Position numbers and translations under genes: made by a program. Of a stretch of 41,257 nucleotides of DNA, positions 38,285-41,257 are shown in pieces. The stretch comes from Solirubrobacterales bacterium (lineage in GTDB: Bacteria; Actinomycetota; Thermoleophilia; Solirubrobacterales; Solirubrobacteraceae). The notes beneath the pieces are model-generated. The model was given only the letters and a program-made list of their open reading frames with translations, was not told where the DNA came from and did not search any database. The stretch is from the NCBI GenBank assembly GCA_019244395.1, contig JAFASQ010000357.1:1-41257 (forward strand), given 5' to 3'. The number at the start of each line of letters is the position of its first letter. The stretch's first letter is position 1.

Positions 38285-40258
38285 TCAGGAGGTGTGCAGG
38301 TTCAGGGCCGTGAGTGAATCAGCCGGTAACACCAGAGGAAACTGAGAGCCCAGCCCGCGCAGGCGATGGACCGCGGGAACAACCGCATTGGGATTGGAGA
38401 GCGTGTTGACACTGCTCGGGTTGCCCGCCAGGACGGTGGCCGTCCCTCCGCGCACGCCGCGGCGGGTGTCGGTCAGCCTGACATTGATCGTCTGGGTCAG
38501 CCCGCTGTCGTTGACCAGCAACACATAGGTGTGGCTCAGGCTACGGCTGGCTACTTCGAAGAGCGTCCCGTGCCCGCCCGTCAGACGAGAGGCTATGAGG
38601 CGCCGTCCGTGGTTCGTCGCGAACATCTTCAGTACCCAGTACGAAGGAGAGACGAAACTGGTCAGCCCGTTGTAGCCGATCAGGTTCGTGTACCAGTTGG
38701 GCTCATTGACGTTGGTCAGCAGCGGCGCATAGGAGGCGCCGACCACTAGGTCCGCGTTGCGCTCGATGCCGGTCAGGAATGCGGCCTCGCCTAACGCCCC
38801 GCTCATCGTGCCCGTGGGCGAGGCGGTGGTGGCCGCGTATTCGCCGACGATGATCTTCGGGCCGTGGCGGGTCACGTGATCGAAGGTATGCGCGTGAGCG
38901 GCGAAGTAGCTAGGAGTGTCGTGGTAGAAGTGCTCGTCGAGTACGTCCATCGGCCGGTGGGTTACCGGGGCGGTCGCGACGATCCGCAGTTGCGGGTAGT
39001 TCGCCTTGATCGCGTCATAGAAAGCGGCGTAGCGGTACGCGTCGTAGCTGCCGGACGGGTCGAGGTTATCTTCGTTGCCCACCTCGATCATCTTGACGTT
39101 GAACGGGGCGGGATGCCCGTCCGCAGCGCGCTGAGCACCCCAAGGTGAACTGGTCGGGCCGATCGCGTACTGGATCTCGTCGAGCGCATCTGTCACGTAC
39201 GGCGCCAGCGCCTCCGGTGGTGTGACAATCCCATCCAGGGAGTAGCCGTCGTAGACGGCGAGAATCGGTTGGGCTTGGACCTGTTCGGCTAGCTCGAGCC
39301 ACTCCAGCAGGCCAACTCCGTCCTGTGACCAGTAACCCCAAGCGGTGTTGTCATGTCCCGGTCGATCCTCGATGGGGCCGAGGGTGGTCTTCCAGTCGAA
39401 TCGCGTCGCTGGGTTCTCGCCCTCGAGGTAGTTGCCGCCCGGTATGCGGAAATACCCAGGGTGTAGGGCGGCGATCTTCTGCATGAGGTCGATCCGGAAG
39501 CCGTTGGCAAGCCCTTGATAGGTCGGCGGAAACAGCGAGACCATCGCGAACCACATCGTCGAGCCCGAATCGGCAGTGTCGCTTGTGCTGATCACGAACC
39601 GGTTGGTGAGGGACGGCGGGATGCCACTGGGTGTACGGATCACGGCCGTATATCGCGCCCAAGCGTTCGTGATGGCCTTCACCTTCGCCGAGGCCCAGAC
39701 CTTGCCATCGAGCAGACGGACCAGGCTGACGCTCAAGACGCCCGAGGAGGGACGACTGCTCTTGGCGAAAAAGGACACGCGATAGCTCGTCGAAGGGCGA
39801 ACCGGGACCCCCCAGTAACCCCAGTTCGCGACGCCGACGCTTTTGCCCGGAGCGACGGCTCCGATGGAAAGCCTCAGGCTGAGCGGATTGGCGCTCGTCA
39901 GCGGCTGCGTCGAGTCAAGCGCGATGCTGCCGGTTGAGTGGCCGGTGGTGAACTGCGACCACCAGATCGGCGCGTTCGGATCCTCCTTGAGGTCGCGGTT
40001 GCGGACCAGTTCGGCGTAGAGACCACCGTCGCCGGAATGGTTGATCTCCTCGAGAAACGCGCCGAACTGCGTCGAGCTGATCGGCGCCCCGAGGCGAGCG
40101 GCATGGAGGATCAAGTTCGCTCGACGCGGTGCTGCGAGCGCCATGGCCGGCACCAGCACCAGCCAGGTCAGGCCCAGCAGCAAAGCGACGGCCGCCCGGC
40201 GGCCCGCCCAGCTCGCCCTGCGGTCAAACCACCGCTCCGACGAAGCCCACACGCTCAT
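38285..40258 (-). CDS. Secreted alpha-L-arabinofuranosidase, GH51-like
   Basis: A 657-aa protein. A signal peptide (about 1-42, ending AMALA) directs it outside the cell. The N-terminal catalytic start SSTQFGAFLEEINHSGDGGLYAELVRNRDLKE is typical of GH51. Residues about 100-245 form an inserted carbohydrate-binding-like beta module. The catalytic acid/base is Glu396 in IEVGNEDN and the nucleophile Glu473 in IIVGEYAATT. It should release L-arabinose from arabinan or arabinoxylan. GGAAGG lies before the ATG at 40258. It leads a minus-strand unit with araL and araM. B. subtilis AbfA is cytosolic, so secretion here differs. Confidence 0.92.
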   Translation of the reverse strand: MSVWASSERWFDRRASWAGRRAAVALLLGLTWLVLVPAMALAAPRRANLILHAARLGAPISSTQFGAFLEEINHSGDGGLYAELVRNRDLKEDPNAPIWWSQFTTGHSTGSIALDSTQPLTSANPLSLRLSIGAVAPGKSVGVANWGYWGVPVRPSTSYRVSFFAKSSRPSSGVLSVSLVRLLDGKVWASAKVKAITNAWARYTAVIRTPSGIPPSLTNRFVISTSDTADSGSTMWFAMVSLFPPTYQGLANGFRIDLMQKIAALHPGYFRIPGGNYLEGENPATRFDWKTTLGPIEDRPGHDNTAWGYWSQDGVGLLEWLELAEQVQAQPILAVYDGYSLDGIVTPPEALAPYVTDALDEIQYAIGPTSSPWGAQRAADGHPAPFNVKMIEVGNEDNLDPSGSYDAYRYAAFYDAIKANYPQLRIVATAPVTHRPMDVLDEHFYHDTPSYFAAHAHTFDHVTRHGPKIIVGEYAATTASPTGTMSGALGEAAFLTGIERNADLVVGASYAPLLTNVNEPNWYTNLIGYNGLTSFVSPSYWVLKMFATNHGRRLIASRLTGGHGTLFEVASRSLSHTYVLLVNDSGLTQTINVRLTDTRRGVRGGTATVLAGNPSSVNTLSNPNAVVPAVHRLRGLGSQFPLVLPADSLTALNLHTS

Positions 40259-40439
40259 CGTCTACCTTCCTCTCTCACCGCGCCGTTAGGGAGCTCGCCG
40301 GTCCGTAGCGCGCCTGTTCCCTGCGCGAGCGCGAGCAAACCCGCCGGGCCGCATGACGCTCCGGGTCGCCTGGATCGGCGCGACCCCGGTGGCCGGTTTC
40401 ACGCGATCGCGAGGGGGTAGGACCGCCCCGAGGGAGATG

Positions 40440-40457
40440 CTTGTTAGCGCTCACAAG
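40440..40457. promoter_or_regulatory. LacI-type operator candidate between abfA-like and ABC ATPase genes
   Basis: CTTGTTAGCGCTCACAAG is palindromic except for one pair and shares CGCTCACA with the araB operator candidate. It lies 29 bases before the ATPase ATG and 182 bases upstream of the divergent arabinofuranosidase, so it could serve both. Otherwise the 227-bp gap holds nothing I recognise. Confidence 0.65.
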
Positions 40458-40485
40458 GCCTCCGTGTCCGCGTTCCCCCGGACGT

Positions 40486-41257
40486 ATGGCTGAGCTGACG
40501 CTCGACCGGATCAGCAAGCGCTACGACGATGGCACCGTCGCGGTCGACGAGCTGAGCTTGGACATCACAGACGGTGAGCTGATGATCTTCGTCGGTCCCT
40601 CTGGTTGCGGCAAGACGACGGCGCTGCGGATGATCGCCGGGCTGGAGGAGATCAGCGACGGCGAGTTGCGGATTGACGGCGAGGTCGTCAACGACCGGCC
40701 GCCGAAGCGCCGGGACATGGCCATGGTGTTCCAGAACTACGCGCTCTATCCGCACATGACCGTCCGCCAGAACATGAGCTTCGGGCTGCAGCAGGCGAAG
40801 GTGCCGAAGGCGCAGATCGAGCGCAAGGTGACCGAGGTGGCGGAGACACTCGGGCTGAGCGAGTACCTCGACCGTAAGCCGGCGAACCTGTCGGGCGGGC
40901 AGCGCCAGCGCGTCGCGATGGGCCGGGCGATCGTGCGCGAGCCCAAGGCCTTCCTGATGGATGAGCCGCTCTCGAACCTCGACGCCAAGCTGCGCACCGA
41001 GATGCGCACCGAGCTCGCCCGCATCCAGGGCGAGCTCGGGACGACGACCGTCTACGTGACCCACGATCAGATCGAGGCGATGACGCTCGGCGATCGCGTC
41101 GCGGTCATGAGCAAGGGCGTGCTGCAGCAGGTATCCACTCCCCGCGAGCTTTACGACGCACCGGCGAACCTGTTCGTTGCCGGCTTCATGGGCACCCCGG
41201 CGATCAACCTGATCAGCGCCAAAGTCGACCGGGAGAAACTCGTGCTGCCGATCGGCG
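40486..41257 (+). CDS. Sugar ABC transporter ATP-binding protein, MsmX/UgpC type (partial)
   Basis: Open to the right edge, 257 residues visible. Walker A GPSGCGKTT (about residues 38-46), Q-loop VFQNYALYPHMTV, signature NLSGGQRQRVAMGRAIV, Walker B KAFLMDEPLSNLDAKLR, switch VYVTHDQIEAMTLGDRVAVM, then the start of the C-terminal regulatory domain (FVAGFMGTPAINLI). This class energises carbohydrate importers; in B. subtilis MsmX serves the arabino-oligosaccharide importer AraNPQ. The ATG at 40486 has no strong Shine-Dalgarno sequence. The LacI-type operator 29 bases before it links it to arabinose use. Confidence 0.94.
   Translation, partial: MAELTLDRISKRYDDGTVAVDELSLDITDGELMIFVGPSGCGKTTALRMIAGLEEISDGELRIDGEVVNDRPPKRRDMAMVFQNYALYPHMTVRQNMSFGLQQAKVPKAQIERKVTEVAETLGLSEYLDRKPANLSGGQRQRVAMGRAIVREPKAFLMDEPLSNLDAKLRTEMRTELARIQGELGTTTVYVTHDQIEAMTLGDRVAVMSKGVLQQVSTPRELYDAPANLFVAGFMGTPAINLISAKVDREKLVLPIG

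Noticed and set aside
1-41257. tRNA, rRNA, CRISPR array, insertion sequence or prophage genes
   Set aside because: No tRNA T-loop-like sequence, no array of spaced identical repeats, no transposase, integrase or phage gene was seen on either strand; a tRNAscan or Infernal run would settle the RNA question.

Overview
The window is high-GC, gene-dense DNA with short intergenic gaps, many GTG/TTG starts and several stop/start overlaps (ATGA, GTGA, TGATG). Gene content fits an actinobacterium, probably of the class Thermoleophilia (Solirubrobacter/Gaiella-like): DUF2630 and DUF5995 proteins, an FtsH paralogue, DHA2 exporters, a Dps protein and a QcrA-type Rieske protein. The lineage is inferred from family content; there is no rRNA marker here. 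I found no rRNA, tRNA, CRISPR array, insertion sequence or prophage gene.

Layout. 0.2-8.3 kb: housekeeping and accessory enzymes (quinone oxidoreductase-like protein, ABM-fold protein, phosphodiester glycosidase-like lipoprotein, CBS pair, HAD phosphatase, tandem VOC protein, DUF2630) and two DHA2-type MFS exporters. 8.3-10.4 kb: an FtsH-type membrane protease. 10.5-12.7 kb: Dps followed by a sulfite-oxidase-like molybdoenzyme, an NAD(P)/FAD reductase and a MoaD/ThiS protein, tightly coupled. 12.7-15.5 kb: an acetamidase/formamidase-family protein with a zinc-ribbon-like insertion and a gamma-glutamyltransferase. 15.5-19.1 kb (minus strand): an ABC-2 exporter operon with histidine kinase and NarL-type response regulator.

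19.2-22.5 kb is the most unusual part. One minus-strand gene encodes a membrane M56 (BlaR1-type) metalloprotease fused in frame to a complete BlaI/MecI-type repressor. Four copies of a 17-bp palindrome, TACTAY-N5-GTAGTA with small deviations, lie around it: upstream of a secreted four-cysteine protein, between the fusion gene and a divergent 91-aa protein, and twice in front of an orphan Tat-type Rieske protein. I read this as a compact regulon in which sensor, protease and repressor are one polypeptide.

22.5-33.4 kb: SnoaL-like protein, aldo/keto reductase, CYTH and DUF488 proteins, an ArsR/SRPBCC pair divergent from a RibD-like reductase, an ECF sigma factor with SnoaL tail followed by a sigma-region-2-only protein, an MFS exporter and an SDR, a DUF5995 protein, a secreted SGNH hydrolase behind a structured leader, and a methyltransferase.

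33.5-41.3 kb: an L-arabinose catabolic region. araB-araD run on the plus strand; a secreted GH51 arabinofuranosidase, an AraL-like NagD-family HAD phosphatase and an AraM-like glycerol-1-phosphate dehydrogenase run on the minus strand; an MsmX/UgpC-type ABC ATPase runs off the right edge. The gene set matches the Bacillus subtilis ara operon, AraL and AraM included. Two LacI-type palindromes, before araB and in the abfA/ATPase divergent gap, suggest common control by a regulator outside the window.
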